Shown here: in pieces, positions 36,984 to 48,100 of the stretch
Position numbering within the stretch: position 1 is the first letter of the stretch
Layout of the letters: each line of letters starts with the position of its first letter
From: Flavobacterium sp. UBA2787
Lineage (GTDB): Bacteria; Bacteroidota; Bacteroidia; Flavobacteriales; Flavobacteriaceae
Reading direction: 5' to 3'
NCBI GenBank assembly: GCA_002352205.1
Contig: DEHZ01000008.1
Location: forward strand, 1-64,000
Length of the DNA stretch: 64,000 nucleotides
Notes under the pieces: model-generated
What the model was told of the DNA's origin: nothing
The model's database searches: none
The model's input: the letters and a program-made list of their open reading frames with translations, nothing else
Program-made: the position numbers and the translations under genes

Positions 36984-38976
36984 ATAAAAAGAAATTCCAT
37001 TCCATTCCGAACCGAACAATAAAGTCGCGGTAGGGATTATTTGGTGCGGAATAGTAGTTGAACCCAGTCATTGCGGCATTGAAATGTTCTGCTTTGAGAT
37101 AGATTCGAGCAGTTTTTATTTTGGCGTTGATGAAGAAATCGACCATTGGAAAATTGCCAATTTCTTGTGTGTTTTGAACATAAAAATCGGCTATCACCGG
37201 ATTATAATCATTTGCTTTGTATTTGCTGAAATAGTTGACCGTTACGCCGGTTTGCAGAAATAATGCTTTTTTGAAGAAATGTCCGGTGAAGTATAAAGTA
37301 CTTCGAAGTGTGAGTTCGGGTACGTTTAAAATATCATTTTGTTGATCAACTTTTTGGTAAAGAACGGTGTTATCGAAACCTAATTTCCAGAATTTCAAGT
37401 CTTTTCCTGCTTTAATACTAAGGTAATTTATGGTTTGATCGTATTGTTTTGGAGTAACTAAAAGTTGATCTTGTGGTGCTTCGTCTTGACTAAAATAGAG
37501 ATAATCGTTGAGTGTCGTGAGTTGAAGTGCAGCATCTATCCATTGGGTTTTTGCGGTTACTTCGATGTTATTAATTTTTTCGTTTTTGAAATTATTTACC
37601 CAATTATAATTGACATAACTACTTTGAAACAGCGAAAATGTATGGTTTGGCAATCGGTTTAGGTTTTGATAACGTAAATCGATGCTGTTTTTTTCGTTGT
37701 AATTAAAAATTAATTTTCCATCAAGATTTGACAAACTTTGATCTGTGATGGAAGTTGAATAACTGAATTTTCCATTCCATTTGTTTTTTTGATAAGTATA
37801 TTGGCCGCCAACGGATTGAATTTCGTCGTTCAAATTGCTTGGAATCAATTGATCTCCTTGCACAATTGCTCTGTTGTAATAATAATTGAATCTGAAATCT
37901 TCTATAAAAAACTGAAATTCTCCGAGTAATTTGTTCTCATACAACGCTCCAATTTTATTGTACATTCGGTTATAACGTGTTTCATCATTGATGTTGCTCA
38001 ATACATAAGAGTCGCCGAAACGGTTAAAAACCCTATTTCCTTCATCTGAAATAATAGTAGTTGCAACGGTTGCTTGTTTGTAATTGTAAAACTTATGTTC
38101 GTAATTGATTTGGTGGTGCAAGTACAAATTATTTTGCGAATCATTTTTATTTATCCGAAAATAATGATCGTAGAAATAGCGATTGCCCTTTAAAAATGTT
38201 TCTGCATTATTAAGATAAACTTGTAAACGAATGCGATCTTTAAAATCTTCTTCTCCACCTTCAAAATCTTCAATGTTAACAATTCCGCCATTTTCTCCAT
38301 TCAGAATATCCTGAGCGGTGAAATGAGCTTTGAGTTGATACCGTTTATTTTCTGTTTGATAACTGGTAGTGAAACGAAAATTTCCGGTACTCGAAAGTTG
38401 GTTTGTATATTTTCCTAATGAACGAAGTCCTTTATAAGCAATTGAAAAATTGAGTCTTTCAGATGTATTTAATGTAATGAATGCATCTAGATTTTGCCCT
38501 TGTTCCATTACGGTTTTAAAATACAACTCTGTTAAAGGAGTTGGAACATGATAATAGTTTATTTCACTTGCTTTTAGAAAATTGAAATGTTTACCACTAA
38601 AACCGATTTCCGGATAGGGATTAAATTGATTGATTCCAAAATCTAATGTATTGTACGTCTGTCCTTCGTTGGCAAATTGTTGTAATCCGAAATTATCTTT
38701 ACGAAGGTAGTTGTATTTGTATTCTTTTTGAATGGTTAAGGAAGTGTCATAATGAGTGGTGTCTCGCTCGATAGTTATGATTTTATATTCGGATATTTCA
38801 GCAACAGATTTATAAACTTTATCGTTTGGCGAAGTTGTATTGTTTTTTCTTAGCGTATCACTATTAATATTCAACATATTATCAGAAGATAATTTTCTCT
38901 TTTTTATAGTAGTGTCAACCTGTGCAAAAGCATGGCTGCATAGAAACATAAAAAGGAGATAATATACTATTTTCAT
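36982..38976 (-). CDS. Putative outer-membrane porin
   Basis: 664 residues from the ATG at 38976. The longer frame to 39018 overlaps the upstream terminator, and MKIVYYLLFMFLCSHAFAQ is a clear signal peptide. After a charged N-terminal region the body is a series of alternating aromatic strands (NLYLHHQINYEHKFYNYKQ, FQFFIEDFRFNYYYNRAI), ending in a terminal Phe-rich strand (FGMEWNFFL), as for an outer-membrane beta barrel. It matches the family labelled putative porin in flavobacteria. The substrate is unknown. Its stop codon touches the dispersed repeat. Confidence 0.85.
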   Translation of the reverse strand: MKIVYYLLFMFLCSHAFAQVDTTIKKRKLSSDNMLNINSDTLRKNNTTSPNDKVYKSVAEISEYKIITIERDTTHYDTSLTIQKEYKYNYLRKDNFGLQQFANEGQTYNTLDFGINQFNPYPEIGFSGKHFNFLKASEINYYHVPTPLTELYFKTVMEQGQNLDAFITLNTSERLNFSIAYKGLRSLGKYTNQLSSTGNFRFTTSYQTENKRYQLKAHFTAQDILNGENGGIVNIEDFEGGEEDFKDRIRLQVYLNNAETFLKGNRYFYDHYFRINKNDSQNNLYLHHQINYEHKFYNYKQATVATTIISDEGNRVFNRFGDSYVLSNINDETRYNRMYNKIGALYENKLLGEFQFFIEDFRFNYYYNRAIVQGDQLIPSNLNDEIQSVGGQYTYQKNKWNGKFSYSTSITDQSLSNLDGKLIFNYNEKNSIDLRYQNLNRLPNHTFSLFQSSYVNYNWVNNFKNEKINNIEVTAKTQWIDAALQLTTLNDYLYFSQDEAPQDQLLVTPKQYDQTINYLSIKAGKDLKFWKLGFDNTVLYQKVDQQNDILNVPELTLRSTLYFTGHFFKKALFLQTGVTVNYFSKYKANDYNPVIADFYVQNTQEIGNFPMVDFFINAKIKTARIYLKAEHFNAAMTGFNYYSAPNNPYRDFIVRFGMEWNFFL

Positions 38977-39002
38977 TTTAATTAAATTATGCTCAAATAA
39001 AC

Positions 39003-39027
39003 TAAAAAACACTTTCAAAAGAAAGTG
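39003..39027 (-). terminator. Intrinsic terminator after the subtilase gene
   Basis: CACTTTC (39010-39016), AAAA loop, GAAAGTG (39021-39027), then six T on the minus strand. It separates the protease from the porin. Confidence 0.78.
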
Positions 39028-39069
39028 CTTTTTAATTTTTATACTATTTTTAATATCAAACGTATTGAA

Positions 39070-41967
39070 TTAGTTAACAATTACCTTTTTAGTTGATGTT
39101 TTGGCACCATCAATACATTTAACAAAATACAGTCCTTTAGAATGTGATGACAAATCGAGAATTGATTTAGATTCAACTGGGTTAGTTTGTAAAATTACTC
39201 TTCCTTGAATATCATAGACCTGAATTAATCTTTCTGAAGATTCAAAATTGTATTCTACATTGAAAATTCCGTTTGATGGGTTTGGGTAGATGAAAACTGA
39301 GTTTTGAGAAAAATCATTAAGCCCTAAACTTTGTTCAGCTCTACAGAAATTTAATGAAAAGCTATTAACCTGTCCTCCATTATTTATAATTCCGTCTCTA
39401 ACAATTAACTTCCACTCTCCTGTTACAGATTTATTGTTAAGGTAAGATAATTGATCAACAGGACTAAATGTTCCAGAAATTGCAGGAGAGGCAGTACTAC
39501 ATGTAATATCACTACCACCATCATTTACGGTAGCATTAATATCAGGAAAATCGCCACAACTTTGATCGATTAAAAGAATAAGAGGACTTCCAATTGAAGC
39601 CGGTCCTTCTAAAAAAACTTTAAGTTCTTGCACGGAAGTGTGAGAAACATTGAAATTAACTGAGACATCACCAATAATAAAACTATCTGATATAGTAATT
39701 GGAATAATTGCTTCAGAAAAACTTGTTGCACTTAAAGAACTGTTCGAAAAATTTGTAGCAGTATAACTATTATCACAAATTAAATTAGCAGTTTTGAAGA
39801 AACCTGTGTTATTACTTTCTCCTTGTCCACATAAATTTATTGGTAAAACTCTCCAATAATAAGATTGATTAGGAGATAGACTTTCAACTAAATATGACGT
39901 TGATTCTACAACTTGATCTATTAATAGAGTTTGAAAATCTGCATTTTGAGAAACTTGTAGTCTATAAGATGTTGCATTTGAGTTTTCATTCCATGAAAAT
40001 TCAGAATTTGGGGAAACATTATTGGAATTACTTAAAGGATACAACAAATCCATATTTTCAAAATCATCATTAAAAACTTTTAAAGTCAAATTTATAATTT
40101 TTTCTTCTTGACCTTTCGTGGCAACAACATTAATATAATATTCACCAGCTGGCACATTTGTAAGATTAGAGACAGTCATAACTACAATTGTTTCAACTAC
40201 AACTGTTTGTTCACTAAAAGATACTGTCGCCCCCGAAGGTAAATTTGTTGCCTGCAAGCTTACATTAGAAAAATCTACATTTTTAAAATCTAAATTATAA
40301 ACTGCATTTTCGTTAGAACAAACTTCTTCAACTGAATTCAAAGGCAAAAGTGAAAATGTGGCATCTATACCACTAACAATCAACGAAAAATTTTGCAAAT
40401 TATTCTGTAATGTTCCTTTATGAGTAATTGTTATAGTATATTCCTCTTGAATAGGAGAATCGATTAAAACACTTTCTACATTATCAACATTATTATCACC
40501 ATTTCTGACAGCTTGTAATGAAGGATTAGATTGTAATTTCCAAGGAAAAAAAGTCTGAGAATCATTAGTTATTCTTACATCCAAATCGTTAACTAAAGCA
40601 GGAATTGTACTATTAAGAACACCATTAATTGCATTTCCTGCAGGATCAGTCCAACAAACAGTAGCTTTAAATGGTTCATTCGCATTTGCTTTGAATGTAT
40701 AGGTTATAGTTTGACCCTGATTAATATTTCCTTCTATTATTGAAGCACTTAATCCGTTATATAGAATTAACTCGGCAGCTTTCTTAGAGTTCATTAAACC
40801 CCATCCAAAAACCGCATCTGGCCCTGGATTACCTGCATCATCAGCTGTATGACAAACAAGCCCCTTTAAAGTAGCTGCTTTCATATATCTATTATTTTCT
40901 CTTTCAAAATACTCTTGTAAAAGTATTAAAGAGCCTGAAACATTTGGAGCAGACATTGAAGTTCCTGAAAGAGTTAAATAACTCGAATTTGTTGCGTCAC
41001 CCGCTGATAAAAGTCCTGAACCTTGACCGGCAATATCTGGCTTAATTCTTCTATCATCTGCCGGACCTTGGCTACTTCCAGAATTAATTGCTACACTCAC
41101 AAGGTTTCCACTTGCATCAATAGTAGCTTGTTGAGTGTTTGCAATGACTAAATTATTTTTTGAAACTTTATTACCTGTAAGTTTATCAAAACCAGCCGCA
41201 AGTGGTGATGGATTATTATCCGAACCATTATTTCCTGCAGATGCAACCATTAAATAATAGGGTAAATTAAAAGCTACTTCATCCCAATCTCTTGCGTCAT
41301 TTGAATAAGCCCCCATATACCAAGAAGGTGAATTTTGGAGTGGTACCCCATAAGAATGATTTGATACAAGCATTCCTGATTGTGCTTGCGATATGACTTC
41401 CGAGATATCATTAAACCAATCAAAACCTTTGATAGTAGCCAAAGGTGCCATACCTTTAGCTGCCGGATTAACACCGGTAGCACCTATTGTTCCAGCAACG
41501 TGCGTAGCATGAAAACTATTACTATTTAAAGCAAATGTACCATCTCCTATTGAGGCACGGCTTCCAAATTCAACATGAGTTGTTCTCATTGGCCCGCCAT
41601 CCCATACACCAACAGTAAGACCTGAACCTAACAAATTATATGTAGTATTTAAATAATTTGTTCTTGTGGTAGCTGCAGCTGTAGTATTATTGTCTATAGA
41701 ATAATATTTCAATTGATTCTCACCAATTAAACCTACGAGTTGATCTTCAAATCCATTACTATTTAGAATATTCTTTGAAACACCCAAACTATCAGCAAGT
41801 CTAATAGCTTTTTGTATTTCGTTTAAATAACTTATTTCATACTGCTGCTTTAATTCATTTAATTTTTTAGTATCATAAGAACTTAAAACTTTAGAACGAC
41901 TTGATTCCTGAGAAAAAATAGACACAGAAAAAAAGAGGAAAGATAAAAACACGTAAAACTTTTTCAT
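39070..41967 (-). CDS. S8 (subtilisin-like) serine protease with P domain and type A T9SS tail
   Basis: 965 residues from the ATG at 41967, chosen because MKKFYVFLSFLFFSVSIFSQ is a standard signal peptide; the frame extends to 41988. The catalytic triad is D123 (GVWDGG), H153 (SFHATHVAGT) and S337 (SGTSMSAP). An FN3-like domain (~645-730) and a proprotein-convertase P domain (~755-880, VTGEWKLIVRD) follow. The last ~75 residues (VFIYPNPSNGIFNVEY ... KKVIVN) are a type A sorting tail, unlike the type C tails elsewhere in this window. It is a cell-surface or secreted protease just downstream of the susCD operon, beyond a terminator. Confidence 0.93.
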   Translation of the reverse strand: MKKFYVFLSFLFFSVSIFSQESSRSKVLSSYDTKKLNELKQQYEISYLNEIQKAIRLADSLGVSKNILNSNGFEDQLVGLIGENQLKYYSIDNNTTAAATTRTNYLNTTYNLLGSGLTVGVWDGGPMRTTHVEFGSRASIGDGTFALNSNSFHATHVAGTIGATGVNPAAKGMAPLATIKGFDWFNDISEVISQAQSGMLVSNHSYGVPLQNSPSWYMGAYSNDARDWDEVAFNLPYYLMVASAGNNGSDNNPSPLAAGFDKLTGNKVSKNNLVIANTQQATIDASGNLVSVAINSGSSQGPADDRRIKPDIAGQGSGLLSAGDATNSSYLTLSGTSMSAPNVSGSLILLQEYFERENNRYMKAATLKGLVCHTADDAGNPGPDAVFGWGLMNSKKAAELILYNGLSASIIEGNINQGQTITYTFKANANEPFKATVCWTDPAGNAINGVLNSTIPALVNDLDVRITNDSQTFFPWKLQSNPSLQAVRNGDNNVDNVESVLIDSPIQEEYTITITHKGTLQNNLQNFSLIVSGIDATFSLLPLNSVEEVCSNENAVYNLDFKNVDFSNVSLQATNLPSGATVSFSEQTVVVETIVVMTVSNLTNVPAGEYYINVVATKGQEEKIINLTLKVFNDDFENMDLLYPLSNSNNVSPNSEFSWNENSNATSYRLQVSQNADFQTLLIDQVVESTSYLVESLSPNQSYYWRVLPINLCGQGESNNTGFFKTANLICDNSYTATNFSNSSLSATSFSEAIIPITISDSFIIGDVSVNFNVSHTSVQELKVFLEGPASIGSPLILLIDQSCGDFPDINATVNDGGSDITCSTASPAISGTFSPVDQLSYLNNKSVTGEWKLIVRDGIINNGGQVNSFSLNFCRAEQSLGLNDFSQNSVFIYPNPSNGIFNVEYNFESSERLIQVYDIQGRVILQTNPVESKSILDLSSHSKGLYFVKCIDGAKTSTKKVIVN

Positions 41968-41991
41968 ATATTTTATTTTAAAAAACAAAAA

Positions 41992-42021
41992 TAAAAAAAA
42001 AGCTGTCTAAAAGACAGCTTT
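41992..42021 (-). terminator. Intrinsic terminator of the susCD operon
   Basis: Perfect 10-bp stem AAAGCTGTCT/AGACAGCTTT (41999-42008 with 42012-42021) and an A/T-rich tract on the minus strand. It ends the transcript containing susC, susD and the two lipoprotein genes. Confidence 0.88.
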
Positions 42022-42041
42022 TTAACTTTATTTTTATCTAA

Positions 42042-42872
42042 TTAATTTGGAGTTAAAGTTACATCCACTTGAAAAGGATTTGTAAACAACCCTTGACTTA
42101 GTCTGTAAGTAATAACCTTTGTACAAGGATCATATGTCCCTGAACCGCCTGGATATCTGTTTGGAAAAGCTGGATCATTGATTCCAACAACTGTTACCGA
42201 GTTATCAGCATTGATGGTTAAAAACCCAGGATATAAAAAAGTATTCAAGGCAGGGTTTCCAGTTAACAAAGGTACCAATCCTGCTCCCCAAAGAGTGCTA
42301 TATTGGAATGTATTTGTTGAACCCGGAACAGCAGTAATTGTTGGAGACCAATTTTCAAAAGCAGGAGCCCCATCAATTGTAGCTTGCGAAGACCCAGTAT
42401 AGCTCGTAGAAAATTGATTTGAACAAATTTTGATTCTCTTAACTATAGGTTTTAAAGCAGTACCTTCTTCTGTTAACCCAACAGTAACATTAGATCTTGA
42501 AGTAGCTGTTAAAGTTACATCAAATTCAATAGTTTCTGCAAGTGAAGAACCTAGAAGATTCATTACAATATTAGATTCTACGTTACCATCAAATCTAACA
42601 ACATTATCAGCAGATACAACACCTGTTGTAGAACCAACAATGTTTGTTATCGAATAAGTAACCTCTAAACCATCTGTGTTAACTGGTGCAGAAAGCTTTA
42701 CAGGTACTGAAATAGTACCACCTTCACTAAACAAAACATTAACAGTACTAGCATTTCTAAATTGAACCCACCCACTTTGAGGATCATTAGCAAACCTTCC
42801 ATTATCATCTTCAGAACAAGATGTGAATATTCCTGAGGTTAATAGAACAGCAAATATCAGTATTTTTTTCAT
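42042..42872 (-). CDS. SusCD-associated lipoprotein 2
   Basis: 276 residues. Lipoprotein signal with lipid Cys19 (FTSC SEDD). The N-terminal half looks like a Calx-beta-type beta domain (VQFRNASTVNVLFSEGGTISVPVKL ... EFDVTLTATSRSNVTVG), and the C-terminal ~130 residues form a second domain with aromatic and Gly-rich strands. In Sus-like systems such lipoproteins sit on the cell surface and bind the substrate. The ligand is unknown. Last gene of the operon, 5 bp after SusCD-associated lipoprotein 1. Confidence 0.85.
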   Translation of the reverse strand: MKKILIFAVLLTSGIFTSCSEDDNGRFANDPQSGWVQFRNASTVNVLFSEGGTISVPVKLSAPVNTDGLEVTYSITNIVGSTTGVVSADNVVRFDGNVESNIVMNLLGSSLAETIEFDVTLTATSRSNVTVGLTEEGTALKPIVKRIKICSNQFSTSYTGSSQATIDGAPAFENWSPTITAVPGSTNTFQYSTLWGAGLVPLLTGNPALNTFLYPGFLTINADNSVTVVGINDPAFPNRYPGGSGTYDPCTKVITYRLSQGLFTNPFQVDVTLTPN

Positions 42873-42877
42873 AATCT

Positions 42878-43705
42878 CTATTGTTTAGTAAATTTATAAG
42901 TTGTTTGCACAGCAGGACCACAATCCCCAGTTACATCATTTGTAAATGTCATAAAAAAGACACTGTCATCTTCTGCATCAAAAGTTTCAGGGGTAGTTGC
43001 TGGACCGAAAAACAAACCAGCAGCAGTACATTGACAAGTACTTGGTTGGTTAGCTCTAACGATAACATTACCACACAATAAGTTGAAGAAAAAATTTCTA
43101 TCAGGATTACAATAATTTGGATAATTCTTTGTACTGAAAACTCTTTCAGTTGTAGGTGAAGCTGGCACTACATGCTTTAACTCAATAACCGTGTTATGAC
43201 TTAAAGTTGGACCATCTACAAAAGGAGTCATTTCTTCAATTAAATAATTACCAATGAACTTAGTTGGATCAACTGGACAACTTTGAAAAACACTCACTTC
43301 ATGATTAGCTTCAGAAATAGAAACAGTATCGTCATTCACCGAAACTATTCTAAGAATAATTAATTCCGGTGTTGTTTCTGCTGTTTCATCAACACCATTA
43401 ATTGTCAACGTCCCTGAATATTCATTTGCAGGAATAACAACAGTTGTTGGCATGGAATAATTTAAAGGATCTGCTGTTGAAGATTCTAAAATTTCAATTG
43501 TAACTGTTCTATCAACAGAAGATAAAGAACTACTGTTAATTGAGATGTTAACTTGACCTTCTCCATCCAAAACGATAGGTAAACTTGAACTAGATGTTCC
43601 AAAGTATACTAAACCTATTCCATTAGGATTATAGACCGCTGCTTCATTCTTACTACACGAGTAAAAAAGAAACGAAAAAAGCAATAACGCAATAATTTTT
43701 TTCAT
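42878..43705 (-). CDS. SusCD-associated lipoprotein 1
   Basis: 275 residues. Lipoprotein signal with lipid Cys17 (FYSC SKNE). A Calx-beta-like stretch (GEGQVNISINSSSLSSVDRTVTIEI, ~40-140) is followed by a Cys-containing C-terminal domain (NYCNPDRNFFFNLLCGN, STCQCTAAG) that could form disulfides. It shares its two-part layout with the next gene, so they may be diverged paralogues. It starts 18 bp after susD. Substrate binding at the surface is inferred from context. Confidence 0.84.
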   Translation of the reverse strand: MKKIIALLLFSFLFYSCSKNEAAVYNPNGIGLVYFGTSSSSLPIVLDGEGQVNISINSSSLSSVDRTVTIEILESSTADPLNYSMPTTVVIPANEYSGTLTINGVDETAETTPELIILRIVSVNDDTVSISEANHEVSVFQSCPVDPTKFIGNYLIEEMTPFVDGPTLSHNTVIELKHVVPASPTTERVFSTKNYPNYCNPDRNFFFNLLCGNVIVRANQPSTCQCTAAGLFFGPATTPETFDAEDDSVFFMTFTNDVTGDCGPAVQTTYKFTKQ

Positions 43706-43723
43706 ATGAACAATATTTTTTTA

Positions 43724-45121
43724 TTAATAAACAGGATTTTGAATCATTGAAGTATTTGTATCAACCTCTTGTTGAGGTATAGGTAACACAAATCTATGAT
43801 CAGTAATTCCAACTTCACATGGAACAGATCCGCCGCAATCTAGAGGATTTCTAACAATACCAGTATTAGTATCAAAACGAAGTCGTTTTAAATCAACGTA
43901 ACGGTGACCTTCATAACCCAATTCAAGATTTCTTTCAGCCAAAATTGCTACAGCTGCTTGAGCCATATTTGCATATACATCTAAACCAGGTTCAGTACCA
44001 GCAACATAACGATTATCTCTCAATACTTTTATAGTTTGAGCTGCATCTCCAAAATTCCCAAGACGAGCTTGAGCTTCAGCTTTGATAAGATACATTTCTG
44101 ATATTCTCATGTTTTTCTCTTGATTAAAAAACAAAAGACCACTACTTCCTGGATATTTATTAATCAAATGGAAATCATTGGCAGGATCACTATTTGCCTG
44201 ATCAAATAAAACATTAGTTCTTACATCATTAGGATCTAAAGCATTGTACATCTTATTAGACATTTCCATAAAAGCTCCACCGGTTCCTGTAAAATACCAA
44301 GTTCCACCCATGAAAACCTCTGCATTAGTACGTAATCTTGAAAAAATGATTTCAGCAGTACTAGTATCATCAAAAATACTAGCATATTCTGAAGCTGTTG
44401 CTAGAGGAACTTCATCTATTAATAGTTGAGCACTTGCTAAAGCTTGTGAATAGCTACCAGTAAATAAATACAATTTTGCTCTAACAAACTCTAAGAAATT
44501 ATCAGTGGCAAAGTTAAGACTTGTATTAGAAATTTTAGTACCTGCAACATCCAAATCAGCTAAAATTCCATCACGTACTTCTTGAACAGTATTTCTAGGT
44601 AAACCCTGATCAGTAACAATATCTACGTAAGGCACTGCTAAAGAAGTTAAATCAGTAGGATCAACTGTGTAATGATTTAATAAATCTAAATGACACAAAG
44701 CTCTGATCGCATAACACTGTCCAACAATGTTATTGTATCTAACCAACTCACTAGCATCAGGTGTAATACCTTCTGCTGCTGCAATAATTCTGTTTGCACG
44801 TGCAATAACTGCATAATGACCATTCCAAACGGCATTAGCATTAGCTTCTCCAGATTCTAAAACTTGGTTATACAAATTAACTTGCTGACCTCCGTTATCA
44901 CGACCAATTTTAGATTCATCAGTAAAAATAGAACTAAATGTTATAATGTTTCTTTGTGTATAAAAAGAAAACACACCATTTAAACCAAGATTTAAATCAT
45001 CAACCGTTCTATAAGCAGTATCAGATACCAATGAGTCATTAGGTAATCTATCAAGACTATCTTCACAAGAGTAAAAAGTAATTACTAAAGTGAGTAATAA
45101 GATTATTTTTTTCATTTTCAT
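43724..45121 (-). CDS. SusD/RagB family surface lipoprotein
   Basis: 465 residues. Lipid Cys19 (TFYSC EDSLDRLP) is followed by the SusD start (DTAYRTVDDLNLGLNGVFSFY), TPR-like helices with RANRIIAAAEG and GQCYAIRALCHLDLLNHY, and the C-terminal ISEMYLIKAEAQARLGNFGDAAQTIKVLRDNR and RNLELGYEGHRYVDLKRL. SusD-type proteins form a lid over their SusC partner and capture ligand. It starts 7 bp after susC. M3 is a second possible start. Confidence 0.96.
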   Translation of the reverse strand: MKMKKIILLLTLVITFYSCEDSLDRLPNDSLVSDTAYRTVDDLNLGLNGVFSFYTQRNIITFSSIFTDESKIGRDNGGQQVNLYNQVLESGEANANAVWNGHYAVIARANRIIAAAEGITPDASELVRYNNIVGQCYAIRALCHLDLLNHYTVDPTDLTSLAVPYVDIVTDQGLPRNTVQEVRDGILADLDVAGTKISNTSLNFATDNFLEFVRAKLYLFTGSYSQALASAQLLIDEVPLATASEYASIFDDTSTAEIIFSRLRTNAEVFMGGTWYFTGTGGAFMEMSNKMYNALDPNDVRTNVLFDQANSDPANDFHLINKYPGSSGLLFFNQEKNMRISEMYLIKAEAQARLGNFGDAAQTIKVLRDNRYVAGTEPGLDVYANMAQAAVAILAERNLELGYEGHRYVDLKRLRFDTNTGIVRNPLDCGGSVPCEVGITDHRFVLPIPQQEVDTNTSMIQNPVY

Positions 45122-45128
45122 TTTTTTT

Positions 45129-48100
45129 TTATAAATTAATATCTACACCAAAAGTAAACTGACGAGGAGTAGGATAATCAAAGAAGTTTGTTGACTGATT
45201 TGATTCAGGATCGAAACCTCTGTATTTTGTCCAAGTAAACATATTCTGTGCTTGAACATATAAACGCACAGAACTAAAGTATTTAGAATCTTGGAATTTG
45301 TTTCCATCTAATATATACGCCAACGTTATATTTCTAAGTCTTAAATAAGAAGCATCTTCTAAGTATCTGTCTGTATTTTGAAGTCTTATACTTGGGAAAT
45401 TAACACTTGGAATACTAGTGATATCGCCTGGTTGTTGCCATGCATCTAACATCGTAGTTGATTGATTAGCAAAACCTGCCAAACTAACGTCTTCAATAAT
45501 TGCTAATGAACTATTTAAACGGTATTGTTCCGCAGCAAATGAGAATAATGTAGACAATTGGAATCCTTTGTAAGAAGCATTCAAACCAAATCCACCTGTA
45601 TACTTAGGAATAAATGATTTTCCTGAACTTACTCTATCATCTAAACTATAAACATTGGTAACATTTCCATCAATATCTAGATACAATGGTTGACCATTTG
45701 ACGGATCTGCTCCTAAATAACGTACAGTATTATAGGTTCCAAATGCCTCACCAACTTGTAAACGAGTTGCTCCAGTTCCTTGAAAATCAGAAAGACCATC
45801 CAACTGTAAAATTTCGTTTTTATTATAAGATCCATTAAAAAACACATCAACAGTTAAATCTGATTTTTTAATTAAACCATAATTAAGCTGCAACTCTATA
45901 CCTTTGTTAGACATTTCACCAATGTTTTTATTCACGGCTCCAAATCCGGTAGAAGTTGGTAATTGTGTTAAGAAAAATAAATCTTCTGTTTGTTTGTCAT
46001 ACACATCCACAGAACCTGTTAAACGGTTAAACAAACCAAAATCTAAACCAATGTTAGCTTGCTTTGTAGTTTCCCACTTCAAGTTACTATCAGCAATACC
46101 AGGGAAATAAGCTTGGTTTGCACCATATCCGTCACCGCCGGCAATAGTTTCATAACCAACATAGAAACCTCCTACACCTTGATTACCTGTTGTACCATAA
46201 CTAGCTCTCAATTTCAAATCTGAAAAAACTTTAGAATTCTCCATGAATTTTTCACTAGAAATGTTCCATCTCGCAGAAGCTGACCAAAATGTTCCCCATC
46301 TGTTTTCTTCTAAGAATCTAGATGAAGCATCTCTTCTTGCTGATAATTGAATTCCATATTTATCTGTATAATTATAGTTTAATACTCCGAAGTAACTAAA
46401 AATAGCTAACTCATTGTTTGAACTAAAAGCATTTGGTGCATATATTGCTTGACCACCTTCTAAAAGATTTCCTGCTGTAAAACCAGAACCAGAACCAACT
46501 AAGGCAGGATTTAAACCATAAGCTTGATAACCAGCAGTTCTTATGCTATTGTAATAATATTCTGAAAATATAGAAGCTTCTAAATTATGCTTCTCTTTAA
46601 ACGTTTTTTGGTAAGTCAAGAATGTATTGATATTGAAACCTGCATCTCTAGCAAAACTTTCAAATTGTGTACCTTTATTTACTGAAGTTTGAGCAGGAGT
46701 CAAATCTCCTCTAATACTCAAAGGATGTGTAATAAAAAGTGACTCAATATTTGTATAATCAACCCCAAGAGATCCTCCAAACTTTACATCTGGTAAAATT
46801 TTATAATCAGCGTTAATTTGTCCAACTGCTTTTAATTCATTTTCATCATCTGTATTAAATCGTGCAGTATTCAAAGCTAGATAAGGCGTATTTTGAAATC
46901 CATTAGCATTAGAAATATTGTATGCACCTTGTGAGCCATCTGGATTTGTATTATAAGCTCCTGATAACTGAGTACCAATGATATTTATACTTCCGTCAGG
47001 ATTGTAAGGAGACTGATAAGGCATACCTAAATAAGGAACAATAAATGGATTATCTAACTCTCCACCTGTATTACCCCCACCAACTCTGTTACGGTCAACA
47101 ACAAAACTATTTTTACTGTAGTTAAACGTTAAGTTATAAGCAAAACGAAATTTATCATTCGGCTTTAACTCAAGGTTAGTTCTAAAAGTAAATCTTTTTA
47201 AATCACTATTCAAAGTAATACCTTCTTGTTCAAAATAACCAATAGACGTAAACGATCTCGAAACATCATTTCCAGATGAGATATTTAACTCATGCGAGGT
47301 AGTTGTTCCTTGTCTGAAGAAAATATCAGACCAGTTAGTATTAGTTTGTCTAGATATAGCAGCAATCTCAGTATCTGTTAATGGACCGGTACCTATAATT
47401 GAACCAGAACTACCCGTAGCACCATATCCCGCACCTAAAACATCTCTTTGCCAAGTTAAGTATTGTGAAGCATTCATCACCTCAAACTGAGGATCCGGCT
47501 CTAACGAAATACCAAACATAGATCTATATTGAACTTTAAGCCCAGAATTATATTTACCTTTCTTAGTAGTAATTACAATAACACCAGCAGCACCTCTACT
47601 TCCATAAAGAACGGTAGCGGAAGCATCTTTTAAAACACTCATTGTTTCGATGTCATTTGCATTAATACTTCTAAAGTTATTTGCATCAATAGGCACACCA
47701 TCCAAAACATATAATGGATCTCTAGTTCCACTCAAAGAAGAAGTTCCACGAATCCTTACCGAAGCACTTTGACCTGGCTGACCTGAACCTGTAGATACTG
47801 TCATACCCGCAACATTACCTTGTAAGATTTGATCTAAAGATGCAATTGGCACCTGCTCAATCGATTTGGCACTTACAACAGAAACAGCAGATGCAAGTTC
47901 ACTCTTTTTAGAAGAACCATAAGCAACCACTACTACTTCGTCAAGTGCTGTATCGTTCACTAAAGCAATATTAACTGTATTTGAAGTCGCAACAGTTACA
48001 TTTTGAGTTTTCATACCTACATATGAAAATTCCAAAACCTCACCTGCTTTTGCTTGGATAGAATACTTTCCATCAAAATCAGTTGAAGTACCCCTTGAAG

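Noticed and set aside
36777-37019. 80-codon minus-strand open frame upstream of the PLP/CBS gene
   Set aside because: It lies inside the dispersed repeat and overlaps the porin 3' end; the composition reflects the repeat units, not a protein.
41986-41993. TATTTTTG (minus strand) just before the subtilase gene
   Set aside because: It is in the T-tract of the susCD terminator, where TAnnTTTG matches arise easily, with no -33 box.
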